Shown: piece by piece, positions 1-7,551 of the stretch | Layout of the letters: each line of letters starts with the position of its first letter | How positions within the stretch are numbered: the stretch's first letter is position 1 | NCBI RefSeq assembly: GCF_000422805.1 | Contig: NZ_AUGT01000012.1 | Location: 248,001-312,000, forward strand | DNA from: Nocardioides halotolerans DSM 19273 | Lineage (GTDB): Bacteria; Actinomycetota; Actinomycetes; Propionibacteriales; Nocardioidaceae | Reading direction: 5' to 3' | DNA length: 64,000 nt | Notes under the pieces: model-generated | Databases searched by the model: none | The model's input: the letters and a program-made list of their open reading frames with translations, nothing else | What the model was told of the DNA's origin: nothing | Translations under genes and position numbers: made by a program

Positions 1-1
1 G

Positions 2-691
2 AGCCACCTGCTGCAGGTGATGGCGCTGCTGATGATGGACCCGATCGCGGCGGTCGACGAGCGCGAGCTGCGCAGCGCGAAGGCCGAGGTGCTCCGGGCG
101 ACCAGGCTCCGGGGCGGACCGCGGCGGGCGAGCCGGCGGGCGCGCTACACCGGCGGGAGGATCAACGGCCGCGACGTCCCGGCGTACACCCGCGAGGACG
201 GGGTCGACCCGCGCCGGCGCACCGAGACCTTGGCCGAGCTGACGGTCGAGGTGGACTCGTGGCGGTGGGCGGGCGTCCCGGTCACGCTCCGGTCGGGCAA
301 GGCGCTCGGGCGTCCTCGCAAGGAGGCCGTGGTCACCCTCAAGCCGTCGCCGCGGCTGCCCGACGGCCTGCGCGGCCGGACGACGCCCGACCGGCTGGTG
401 ATCGGCTTCAAGCCCGCCCGGCTCGCCGTGCACCTCGACGTCAGCGGTCCGGGCGACCCGTTCGAGCTCGAGTCCGTCAGCCCGGAGGCCGACCTGTCCG
501 ACGGCGACCTCCCGGCGTACGGCGAGGTGCTGGCGGGCGTCCTCGAGGGCGATCCGCTGCTCGCGGTGCGCGGCGACAACGCCGAGGAGTGCTGGCGGAT
601 CGTCGAGCCCGTCCTGGCGGCATGGCACGCCGACGAGGTGCCGATGGACACCTACGCCGCGGGCTCGGACGGACCGCGCGGCTGGCGTTGA
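2..691 (+). CDS. zwf: Glucose-6-phosphate dehydrogenase, C-terminal part (5' end outside window)
   Basis: This oxidises glucose 6-phosphate to 6-phosphogluconolactone with NADP in the cytosolic pentose phosphate pathway. The frame is open from base 2 and reads SHLLQVMALLMMDP, the NHLLQ helix typical of the family. It continues with TETLAELTVEVDSWRWAGVPVTLRSGK, the conserved ETxxxLxLxIDNWRWAGVPFxLRTGK block, here split by its own variations. About 229 residues are visible, roughly the second half of a 460-510 residue enzyme. Nothing looks broken: the truncation is caused by the window edge. The downstream neighbour is convergent (stop codons 689-691 versus 702), so this gene ends its transcription unit here. 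Confidence 0.9.
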   Translation, partial: SHLLQVMALLMMDPIAAVDERELRSAKAEVLRATRLRGGPRRASRRARYTGGRINGRDVPAYTREDGVDPRRRTETLAELTVEVDSWRWAGVPVTLRSGKALGRPRKEAVVTLKPSPRLPDGLRGRTTPDRLVIGFKPARLAVHLDVSGPGDPFELESVSPEADLSDGDLPAYGEVLAGVLEGDPLLAVRGDNAEECWRIVEPVLAAWHADEVPMDTYAAGSDGPRGWR

Positions 692-701
692 CCGACCGCG
701 C

Positions 702-1874
702 CTACCCCGCGGCGGGGGTGGGAGCGGGGTCGCTCGGCTGCTGCGGCGGCTGCGGCTCCTGCGGGCCGGGGTCCGGCTGCGGGTCCGGAGCCGGGGGCAG
801 GGTCGCCGGCGGGTCGGGCTCCGGCGCGCGCGTGGGCGGCGGGTCGGGGTCGGGTCCCTGGGTGGTCGGCGGGTCCGGGTGCGTGGACGGCTCGTCGGAC
901 GGCCCGTCGGTGGGGTGGTCGACCGGCGGCCCGGTGGGAGTGGTCGGTGCCTGCTCCGCGGTCAGCTCGCAGGAGTAGTAGTCGGGAGCGCGAGCGCCGT
1001 CGCACGTGTCGAACCCGGCGCCGCCGATCATGACGTCCTTGCCGTTCGCGCCGAGCAGCACGTCGTCCCCCTCCCCGCCCACGAGGCAGTCCTTGGCGTT
1101 GCCGCCGTCGATCCGGTCATTGCCGCCGAGGCCGAGGATGATCTGCTTGCCGTTGCCGGCGTTGATCACGTCGTCGCTCTCGGTCCCGACCACGACCTGC
1201 CTGTAGCGGCCGGCAGGGCCGCACTCCGCGGGGATCGCGGGGCCGATCAGGCCGGTGCCGATCTCGATGGTGCCGACCGCGAAGTCGGTGAAGCCGGCGT
1301 GCGCGAGGCTGGCCTGCGCGGCGGTGACCGTGAACCGGTCGGTGTCGGTGAGCAGCGAGTACGGGTAGTCGGTGCCGGGCGCCAGCCGCACCGAGACCGA
1401 GACGCTCAGGTCGGTGTCCGGTGCCACGTCGGCGCGCACCGGGACGTCGACGTTGGGGGACAGCAGGCCGCAGTAGTCCAGCCAGTCGCCGCCGAACGAG
1501 ATCTGCACCGATCCGCCGGGCTTCGGCCCCCAGGTGTCGGCGCCGGTCGGCACGCAGTAGGCCGAGGCGCCCTCGGGGCGCACCTCGAGGGCGATGTCGG
1601 CCGGGATGGACCCGCGGTAGGCGATGCTCACGGTCCTCGACTGCGCCACGCCGGGCAGCAGGCCGGTGTACTTCAGCTCCGGCCCGGCGCCAGGCCCGGG
1701 GATGCCCAGGGCGACGTGCGCGGCCCGGACGGTGTTGTGCTTGATGCGGTCGGCGTCGGAGAACGCGGCGTACGTCACGCCCGTCCCGGACGCGCAGACG
1801 ACGAGGCCGCCCGCCGCGAGCGCGGCGAGCGTCGTCCGGCTGGGCCTAGTCCGACGCACCGGCCACCTGCGCAT
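702..1874 (-). CDS. Secreted RTX-repeat protein with SipW-type (alternate) signal and Pro-rich C-terminus
   Basis: This is a predicted exported protein of 390 residues. The N-terminus is basic (MRRWPVRRTRPSR) and followed by a hydrophobic stretch and TYAAFSD, the TxAxFSD end typical of SipW-dependent signal peptides. A TasA/CalY-like beta-rich segment follows. About residues 235-320 carry calcium-binding RTX nonapeptides such as GLGGNDRID, GGEGDDVLL and GGAGFDTCD. The last 80 residues are Pro/Asp/Glu-rich, a likely surface-exposed or wall-spanning tail. The ATG at 1874 overlaps the end of the signal peptidase gene; an alternative GTG lies at 1859. It is the last gene of the 3477-702 cluster and probably a substrate of that peptidase. 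A structural or matrix role is inferred; no enzymatic domain is seen. Confidence 0.75.
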   Translation of the reverse strand: MRRWPVRRTRPSRTTLAALAAGGLVVCASGTGVTYAAFSDADRIKHNTVRAAHVALGIPGPGAGPELKYTGLLPGVAQSRTVSIAYRGSIPADIALEVRPEGASAYCVPTGADTWGPKPGGSVQISFGGDWLDYCGLLSPNVDVPVRADVAPDTDLSVSVSVRLAPGTDYPYSLLTDTDRFTVTAAQASLAHAGFTDFAVGTIEIGTGLIGPAIPAECGPAGRYRQVVVGTESDDVINAGNGKQIILGLGGNDRIDGGNAKDCLVGGEGDDVLLGANGKDVMIGGAGFDTCDGARAPDYYSCELTAEQAPTTPTGPPVDHPTDGPSDEPSTHPDPPTTQGPDPDPPPTRAPEPDPPATLPPAPDPQPDPGPQEPQPPQQPSDPAPTPAAG

Positions 1875-2709
1875 CCTCCGACAGCGGCACCTCGGTGCGG
1901 CTGCCCACGACGCTGGTCGGGGCGTCCCACACCTCGATGCTGAGGGGCTCCTGGAGCCGGAGCAGCTCGAGGGCCGCCTCGACACCGCCCTCGGGTGGCG
2001 CGATCAGGAGGGTGTACGTCGCCTCGTCGCTGCGCAGCAGCAGGCCGCTCCAGCGTCGCACGAGGTCGGCGGGCGCCTCGCCCTCGGGGCGCGCGAGCGT
2101 GGCGAGGATCAGCGCGCGGTCGATCGTGAGCGACGGCGTCGGTTCGTCCTCGACGGCCGGCTCGTCGTCCTTCTTGCGCCGGTCGCGCAGGCTGCCGGAG
2201 AGCTGGGTGAGCGCGTAGCCGGCCAGCAGGATCATGCCCACCAGGCTGATGCCGCCCTTGCCGTGCAGGCCGTCGCGGATGCTGCCGAGGTAGGGAACGT
2301 GGAACCACACCTGTCCGCGGATGGCCGCGGCGGGGACCTTGTCCATGTCCGCGCCACGGTTGGCGTCGCCCTTGAACGTGAAGGCCAGACCTTTGTCGGT
2401 CTGCTGGATCTTGGTGATGCGGTGCGTGATGTAGACGTCCTCACCCGGCTCGGACTGGTAGGTGGCCACGTCGCCGATCTCCAGTGTGCCTGGGTCGACC
2501 GGTCGCACCAGCACGATCGAGCCGACGGGGATCTCAGGCGTCATGCTGCCGGTCAGCACGGTCAGCGCCGCGCCGTTCGTCGCTCGCGGCAGCACGACCA
2601 CGACAGCGATCGCAGCGATCACGATCATCAGGACCGAGACAAGGGCGGCTCGTGCCGTCCACCTGACCGCTGCGAGCGCGATGGTTCGCGCCCTGGTCGG
2701 CTCGCTCAT
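1846..2709 (-). CDS. Signal peptidase I, SipW/ER type (Ser-His)
   Basis: A membrane protease of 287 residues that should cleave signal peptides of its neighbours. A transmembrane helix spans about residues 20-40. The nucleophile motif is TGSMTPEIPVGS, with Ser55. The general base position is ITHR, with His96 in place of the lysine of ordinary LepB; this marks the SipW/archaeal/ER class. A GDAN motif and a second hydrophobic segment (GGISLVGMILLAGYALTQL) follow. An extra soluble domain of about 110 residues at the C-terminus is not part of the core enzyme, and its role is unknown. The gene sits between a CalY-like protein and an RTX protein, both with SipW-type signals, so a dedicated processing role is the simplest reading. 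Its stop overlaps the start of the RTX gene. Confidence 0.85.
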   Translation of the reverse strand: MSEPTRARTIALAAVRWTARAALVSVLMIVIAAIAVVVVLPRATNGAALTVLTGSMTPEIPVGSIVLVRPVDPGTLEIGDVATYQSEPGEDVYITHRITKIQQTDKGLAFTFKGDANRGADMDKVPAAAIRGQVWFHVPYLGSIRDGLHGKGGISLVGMILLAGYALTQLSGSLRDRRKKDDEPAVEDEPTPSLTIDRALILATLARPEGEAPADLVRRWSGLLLRSDEATYTLLIAPPEGGVEAALELLRLQEPLSIEVWDAPTSVVGSRTEVPLSEDAQVAGASD

Positions 2710-2778
2710 GCAACCGCTCCGATCGCTGTCGTGGTGATGCGGAGGGGCCGACGAGTCGGCCCCTCCGCATCCGGAGAA

Positions 2779-3477
2779 TTACGGGTTGTGCGGGGTGCGC
2801 GGCGTGCCGTACGGCGCCTGCTTCAGGTCGAAGTGCGCGGCGAAGTCCGCCGAGTCGCCCTGCGACGCGTTGTCGACGGCGTAGGCCAGGCTGATGTCCA
2901 TCGACACGCACAGACCCTCGCCCGGAGCCAGGTACGAGCGGTCCACGGCACCGACACCCGTGAGCTGGTAGGCCGGCTGGGTCTTCCACCACGCCAGGCT
3001 GCCGCCGTGCTGGCCGGTAACGACCTTGAGGGCAGGAGCGTTGGACTGGGTGCACTGGTTGGGGCTGTTCACCGCGTAGGACGTGACCTGGAGGATGGCG
3101 TCGTCGATGAAGTCGCCCTGGTCGCCCGAGTCGCAGTTCGCGTCGTCGGCGCGCTCGCCGTTGCTGTCGCAGCCGTTCTCGGTGCCGACCAGGTCCTTGA
3201 TGTTCATGAAGAGCTGGCCGCTCGGCGTGGACGCCCCGTCGTTGCTGGCGACGTAGACGAGGCGCTCCCCGTTGATGCCGCCCGGCGCCATCGTGACGTT
3301 GTCGAAGACGGTCTGGCTCCCGGCGTTCGGGCTGACCGTCAGCTTCAGCACGCCGGCGCCGGCCTCGTTGCCGGTGATGTCCTGGAAGTCCGACCACGAG
3401 GCGAACGTGCCGCCACCGGCGGCGAGAGCGACGAGCGCGACGCCCGCGAGGCTCCCCTTGATGAGCTTCTTGTTCAT
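2779..3477 (-). CDS. TasA/CalY (camelysin)-like exported protein
   Basis: This 232-residue protein begins MNKKLIKGSLAGVALVALAAGGGTFASWSDF: a basic start, a hydrophobic core and a TFASWSD cleavage region, the pattern of SipW-dependent exported proteins. The mature part is rich in Asn, Gly and Ser and predicted beta-rich, with four or more cysteines (NGCDSN, ANCDSG, NQCTQ, GLCVS) that could form disulfides outside the cell. It resembles the TasA/camelysin family, whose members form biofilm fibres in Bacillus; fibre formation here is inference only. The start is fixed by a good Shine-Dalgarno, GGGAGG, seven bases upstream. It is the first gene of the cluster ahead of the signal peptidase and RTX protein genes. 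Confidence 0.78.
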   Translation of the reverse strand: MNKKLIKGSLAGVALVALAAGGGTFASWSDFQDITGNEAGAGVLKLTVSPNAGSQTVFDNVTMAPGGINGERLVYVASNDGASTPSGQLFMNIKDLVGTENGCDSNGERADDANCDSGDQGDFIDDAILQVTSYAVNSPNQCTQSNAPALKVVTGQHGGSLAWWKTQPAYQLTGVGAVDRSYLAPGEGLCVSMDISLAYAVDNASQGDSADFAAHFDLKQAPYGTPRTPHNP

Positions 3478-3616
3478 GCTTTTCCTCCCGTTGGCAGGCG
3501 GCACAGCCGCTGCTCGGGACTGCCGGTCACCCTCCGTGGCCGGTCTCGCCCCATGAGGAAACGATCTGTCGGCGAGAGGCTTCGCGGCTTCGCACGGGCT
3601 GTTGAACCGGGGAGGA
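3478..3616 (-). promoter_or_regulatory. Leader and promoter region of the CalY-like cluster
   Basis: About 140 bases upstream of the ATG at 3477. Read on the minus strand it contains a CTCGCC...GGCGAG stem-loop, two GACCGGC direct repeats and repeated GCGAAGCC segments. This suggests a structured 5' leader. A loose resemblance to the GEMM-I (c-di-GMP) riboswitch core was noticed, but the alignment by eye is incomplete, so no riboswitch is called. Confidence 0.3.
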
Positions 3617-3646
3617 CCCGACATCCACAAATGTGTGGATGCCGGG
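3617..3646 (-). terminator. Hairpin after acyl-CoA reductase gene
   Basis: Thirteen-pair stem with a four-base loop. On the minus strand the arms pair perfectly apart from one G-U wobble; on the plus strand that pair becomes an A-C mismatch, so the structure is built for minus-strand RNA. It starts 14 bases beyond the stop codon at 3660. There is no clear T-tract, which is usual for actinobacterial terminators. Confidence 0.6.
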
Positions 3647-3659
3647 GCGTGCGACCGAC

Positions 3660-5675
3660 CTACCAGTGCACGCCCTTGAACACCTTCGCCAGCATGATCT
3701 GCTCGGACTCGCGGGTGCCGGTCGAGCCCGGCTCGCCCGGGGTCGTGCCCTTGGCAGCGGCGGAGTCGGGGAAGACGTGGTAGGCCATGTTGAGCACGCG
3801 GAAGGCGAGCTTCGGGGCCACGGTGTGCGCGACCGCGCCGACGTTGCCGAGCAGCGTGTTGATCTCGTGGGGGCGCTCGACCATCGCCTTGATCACCAGG
3901 TCGGCCGCCTGCGCGGGGGAGATCGTGGGGAACTTGTCGTAGATCTTGGTCGGGGCGATCATCGGCGTCCGCACCAGCGGCATGTGGATGCCGGTGAACG
4001 TGATGCCGTCGCCGACCAGCTCCGACGAGACGACGTTCGACCACGAGTCGAGCGCGGCCTTCGAGGCGACGTACGCCGAGAAGCGCGGCGGGTTGGTCTG
4101 CACGCCGATCGAGCTGACGTTGACGACGTGGCCGCGCTTCTGCTTGCGCATCGTCGGGAGGAGCCCCATCACCAGCCGGATCGCGCCGAAGTAGTTGAGC
4201 TGCATCGTGCGCTCGAAGTCGTGGAAGCGGTCGTGCGACAGCTTCAGCGAGCGGCGGATCGAGCGGCCGGCGTTGTTGACGACGAAGTCGATGGCCGGCA
4301 GCTCGGTGGTGAGCTGCTCGCACAGCGCGTCGATCGCCTCGAGGTCGGACAGGTCGCACGGGAACACGTGGGCGGTGCCGCCCCGGCGCTCGATCGTCGC
4401 CCGGGTCTCCTCGAGCTTGTCCTTGCCGCGGGCGACCAGGACCGGGATGCCGCCGCACTGCGCGACCTTCAGCGCGGTGACCTGGCCGATGCCGGACGAG
4501 GCGCCAGTGATGACGACGTACTTGCCCTGGAGCGCCTCGCGGTTGCGCGCGTCGCGCCCGGTGGCCTCGTCGAGGTTCTCCTCCCAGTAGCCCCAGAGCG
4601 TGCGGGCGTAGCCCTCGAGGTCGGGCACCGCGATGCCGGAGCCGGCGAGCGCCTTCTCGGTGCGGCGCGAGTCGAAGACCGCGGTGAACGACGTGTGGGC
4701 CAGCACCTCGGCAGGCACGCCGAGCCGGCCCACGGTCAGGTCGAGGACGGCCTGCGCGGGCGCGGTCCTGATCACGCCGTTGATCAGCGTGGACGGGCGC
4801 AGCGCCCGGGGCAGCAGCCCGAGCGCGCCGGTGGTCCGGCGGTCGACGGGCGTCGCGAACGTCGGCGCGCCGGCCGCCCTGCAGAACGCGTTGACCATGT
4901 CGACCACCGGCTGCGGGTCGGGGTTGACCAGGTGGAACGCCTCGCCGTCCCGGTCGGGCAGGTGGGCGAGGTGGTCCATCGCCTTGGCGACGTAGTCGAC
5001 CGGCACGACGTTGGTGTCACCGAGGTCGATGCCGACCAGCGGCAGCCACCCGGGCAGGTTGTCGCGCATCAGCTTCATCAGCGGGAAGAAGTAGTAGGGC
5101 CCGTCGACCTTGTCCATCGCGCCGGTCTCGGAGTGCCCGACCACGATCGCGGGCCGGTAGACCCGCCACGGCACGGTCGCCTCGGTCCGGACGATCTTCT
5201 CGGACTCGAACTTCGTGCGGTGGTACGGCGAGGGCAGGTGCTGCCCCTCGTCGAACATCGCCTCGTCGAAGGTCCCCTCGAACTCGCCGGCCGCCGCCAC
5301 CGACGACACCTGGTGGAAGTGGCCGACCTGCAGTGCCTCGGCCAGCTCGAGGGCGTGCCGGGTGCCGCCGACGTTGAGCGCCTCGTTGGTCGCGTCGTCG
5401 GCGGTCATGTCGTAGATGGCAGCGAGGTGGAAGAAGTGGTCGATGTCGCCGCAGTGCTCCTCGACCCACGCCTCGTCGACCCCCAGCCGGTCACTCCCGA
5501 GGTCGCCGACCACGGGGACGACCCGGTCGGACGCCCACGACCGGATGAGCGCCTCCATCCGGTCGAGCGACGACTCCCGGCAGAGCACGAAGATCGTCCC
5601 CGCCCGGTGGTCGACCAGCTCCTCGACGAGGTGCCGCCCGATGAACCCCGTCGCACCGGTCACGAAGTACGCCAT
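3660..5675 (-). CDS. Two-domain SDR: fatty acyl-CoA reductase-like enzyme (AcrA1/Rv3391 type)
   Basis: A 671-residue fusion of two short-chain dehydrogenase modules. The N-terminal extended SDR has TGATGFIG at residues 6-13 and a YHRTK catalytic pair; this module type reduces acyl-CoA or acyl-ACP to aldehyde or alcohol. The C-terminal classical SDR (from about residue 390) has TGASSGIG, NNAG, a serine in VNVSSIG and YVASK. The same layout occurs in mycobacterial AcrA1 (Rv3391), annotated as a multifunctional acyl-CoA reductase; lipid or wax metabolism is therefore inferred. Both active sites look intact. The ATG at 5675 is the natural start because TGATGFIG lies directly behind it. It is probably monocistronic, with a hairpin just past the stop. 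Confidence 0.85.
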   Translation of the reverse strand: MAYFVTGATGFIGRHLVEELVDHRAGTIFVLCRESSLDRMEALIRSWASDRVVPVVGDLGSDRLGVDEAWVEEHCGDIDHFFHLAAIYDMTADDATNEALNVGGTRHALELAEALQVGHFHQVSSVAAAGEFEGTFDEAMFDEGQHLPSPYHRTKFESEKIVRTEATVPWRVYRPAIVVGHSETGAMDKVDGPYYFFPLMKLMRDNLPGWLPLVGIDLGDTNVVPVDYVAKAMDHLAHLPDRDGEAFHLVNPDPQPVVDMVNAFCRAAGAPTFATPVDRRTTGALGLLPRALRPSTLINGVIRTAPAQAVLDLTVGRLGVPAEVLAHTSFTAVFDSRRTEKALAGSGIAVPDLEGYARTLWGYWEENLDEATGRDARNREALQGKYVVITGASSGIGQVTALKVAQCGGIPVLVARGKDKLEETRATIERRGGTAHVFPCDLSDLEAIDALCEQLTTELPAIDFVVNNAGRSIRRSLKLSHDRFHDFERTMQLNYFGAIRLVMGLLPTMRKQKRGHVVNVSSIGVQTNPPRFSAYVASKAALDSWSNVVSSELVGDGITFTGIHMPLVRTPMIAPTKIYDKFPTISPAQAADLVIKAMVERPHEINTLLGNVGAVAHTVAPKLAFRVLNMAYHVFPDSAAAKGTTPGEPGSTGTRESEQIMLAKVFKGVHW

Positions 5676-5730
5676 GCCGTGACGTTACCGGCTGGTCACC
5701 TCGGGCGACCACCGCGAGGAAGCAGGCCGA

Positions 5731-5957
5731 AGCCTCCGCAAGGTAGGCACGTGCTCGACCCCCGCTGATCGAGCTTGTCGAGATCACCGCAGCGAAGGCA
5801 CCCGCTGGCCCACCGCTGGTTGAGGAGGTCGCGCAGCGACCGTCTCGAAACCTCCGCAGGGCAGGCACCGGGGCGAGGTCCGCTCCGGCTCCCAGGTCAC
5901 CTGGCTTCGAGGCTCAGGCGCAGCACGCCTTCGCACCTCAGCCACCGTACGACGCGC
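5731..5957. repeat. Intergenic repeat, copy A
   Basis: About 227 bases, starting AGCCTCCGCAAGGTAGGCAC and ending CCACCGTACGACGCGC. It is followed after 11 bases by a second, closely similar copy. Each copy contains an imperfect palindrome (TGATCGAGCTTGTCGAGATCA, split by a short asymmetry) and a longer hairpin with GGTCGC/GCGACC inner arms and GGTTGAG/CTCGAAACC outer arms. No convincing coding sequence lies inside. Confidence 0.85.
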
Positions 5958-5968
5958 AACTCACGCAT

Positions 5969-6196
5969 AGCCTCCGCAAGGAAGGCACCCGCTCGACCCC
6001 CGCTGATCGAGCTTGTCGAGATCACCGCAGCGATGGCACCCGCTGGCCCACCGCTGGTTGAGGAGGTCGCGCAGCGACCGTCTCGAAACCTCCGCAGGGA
6101 AGGCACCCGGCCGAGGTCGGCTCCGGCGTCCAGGTCGCCCTGGCCCCGAGGCTCAGGCGCAGCACGCCTTCGCACCTCAGCCACCGTACGACGCGC
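5969..6196. repeat. Intergenic repeat, copy B
   Basis: Second copy of the unit at 5731-5957, with the same order of sub-elements and only scattered substitutions (for example GAAGGCACCC in place of GTAGGCACGT). The two copies sit head to tail with a period of 238 bases. The rest of the gene-free stretch (5676-5730 and 6197-6336) holds no other feature apart from GC-rich sequence and the sepH terminator hairpin. Confidence 0.85.
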
Positions 6197-6336
6197 GCGC
6201 GCTCGTGCGAGCGCGGCTCGGCTCCGCGGGGGCGTGACCGAGGCGGGTGAGCCGGGTGCCTGGCCTGCGGTGGTCTCGCCGCCCGTTGCGGCTTCGCAGG
6301 CTCAGCCGCAGGGCTTGCCCGACCTTCGCTCGTGAC

Positions 6337-6363
6337 GGCGACAGCTCGTTCCTCGCTGTCGCC
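6337..6363 (-). terminator. Hairpin at the 3' end of sepH
   Basis: Eight-pair perfect stem GGCGACAG/CTGTCGCC around an 11-base loop. Its last base overlaps the sepH stop codon. The loop contains CTCGTTCCTCG; a very similar string occurs in the short convergent gap at 16955-16970. Confidence 0.5.
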
Positions 6364-7397
6364 TACTCGCTCGGACCACCGAACATGATCTCGTCCCAGC
6401 TCGGGACCGAGGCGCGGCCGCGGGTCTTCTTGACCGGGCGGCGCGGGGGCTCGGGAGTCTCGTCGTCCTCGTCGTCGAGTGCGGCGGCGTCGGCGGCCTC
6501 GTCGACCAGCTCGCTCTCGTCGACGCCCGGCTGGTCGTCGAGGAAGGCCTCGATGGGCTCGTCGGTGATGCGGAGCGCGTCGTCGCCGAGCTCCTCGCCC
6601 AGCTCGTCGGTCAGGCTGAGCTGGTGCTCGTCCTCGGCGGGGACGGAGGAGAGGCGGCGTACGCCGGGCTGGTCGGCCAGCTGCGGCTCGGGATCGGCCA
6701 CCGGGTCGGGGACGTCGCCGACGAGCCAGCGCGCGTCGTCGTTGTCGAGCACCACGAAGTTGCCGGGCTGGTCGAAGGTGAGCTCGGCGAGGCCGTCGCG
6801 GCCCTGGATCGTGAAGCGCCCCGTCAACGACCAGCGACCGTCCTCGCGGCGCCAGGCGTCCCAGGCCACGACCTCGGGGTCGACGTTGCGCTGGTGCAGG
6901 TGACCGGTGACGGCCTCGCCGAGGGTGCGCGCGCCGTGCGGCGCGTCGCCAGCAGGACGGCGGATCGAGGACCGCTGGGCGCGCTCGGCGACGTGCTCGC
7001 GCTCGGCGAGCACCGGGGCGGCGTACGGCATCACCTTGTCGACGGTCGTCTGGGCAGCAGCGGCGACCTGCTCGGGGGTCTCCCCGGCCCGGATCCTGGC
7101 CTGGATGTCACGGGGTCGCAGCATGCTGTCCATCTGGGTCTCCACCTTGGGCACCGGTTTCTCGGGTCGGTTCTCGGGCCGGACGCCCGGAGCCACACCC
7201 AGCGCGGCCCGCAGCCGGGCGTCGATCTCGAGCGTGAACTCCGGTCCGGACGGATCGTGCGGGTCGGCCAGCCTCAGCCGGCGGCCGTCCGGGGTGAGTC
7301 CGACGAGCGTCAGGTACTGACCGGTCGTCTGCTCGGGGCGCGCCGCAGCCGGTGGTGGGCTGGGGCGCTGGCTGGCTGAGCGCTGGGGTGCCGACAT
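6363..7397 (-). CDS. sepH: Septation protein SepH
   Basis: A 344-residue cytoplasmic protein of the actinobacterial SepH (DUF3071) family. Known SepH proteins bind FtsZ and help assemble Z-rings. The family hallmarks are visible: LTLVGLTPDGRRLRL near residue 30, LRPRDIQARIRAGETPEQVA (a helix-turn-helix-like region), a GARTLGEAV segment and VAWDAWRREDGRWSL. The C-terminal third is acidic and disordered and ends SWDEIMFGG, the short conserved tail of the family. The N-terminus is about 25 residues longer than in Streptomyces, with a Pro/Ala-rich lead; an internal start cannot be excluded. It is transcribed alone on the minus strand. Confidence 0.9.
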   Translation of the reverse strand: MSAPQRSASQRPSPPPAAARPEQTTGQYLTLVGLTPDGRRLRLADPHDPSGPEFTLEIDARLRAALGVAPGVRPENRPEKPVPKVETQMDSMLRPRDIQARIRAGETPEQVAAAAQTTVDKVMPYAAPVLAEREHVAERAQRSSIRRPAGDAPHGARTLGEAVTGHLHQRNVDPEVVAWDAWRREDGRWSLTGRFTIQGRDGLAELTFDQPGNFVVLDNDDARWLVGDVPDPVADPEPQLADQPGVRRLSSVPAEDEHQLSLTDELGEELGDDALRITDEPIEAFLDDQPGVDESELVDEAADAAALDDEDDETPEPPRRPVKKTRGRASVPSWDEIMFGGPSE

Positions 7398-7551
7398 GGG
7401 TGGTCGTGGCCTCGTCGTGGTCCTCTGTCCGGATGCCGCGAGCCTACGTCAGCGGCCCGCGCGCGGGCGGGACCGTGAGCGTGCGCCACGCCGGGGATCC
7501 GCGTGATCGTCGTCGCAGGTCAGCCGCGTCGGTGCCCGGGGAGGTCCGGGG

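Noticed and set aside
3478..3616. c-di-GMP-I riboswitch call
   Set aside because: Resemblance is partial, the first conserved stem is missing and no covariance test was possible, so only a structured leader is listed.
1624..3783. 719-codon open frame on the plus strand opposite the signal peptidase cluster
   Set aside because: The sequence translates to Arg/Ala/Val-rich low-complexity protein without motifs; the minus strand has three genes with recognised domains and signals.
3633..5768. 711-codon open frame on the plus strand opposite the acyl-CoA reductase
   Set aside because: Antisense shadow caused by high GC; the minus-strand frame has complete SDR motifs.
5676..6362. Small open frames (60-186 codons) in both strands of the repeat region
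   Set aside because: They are repeated twice with the DNA, lack starts with ribosome sites and show no recognisable protein motif.
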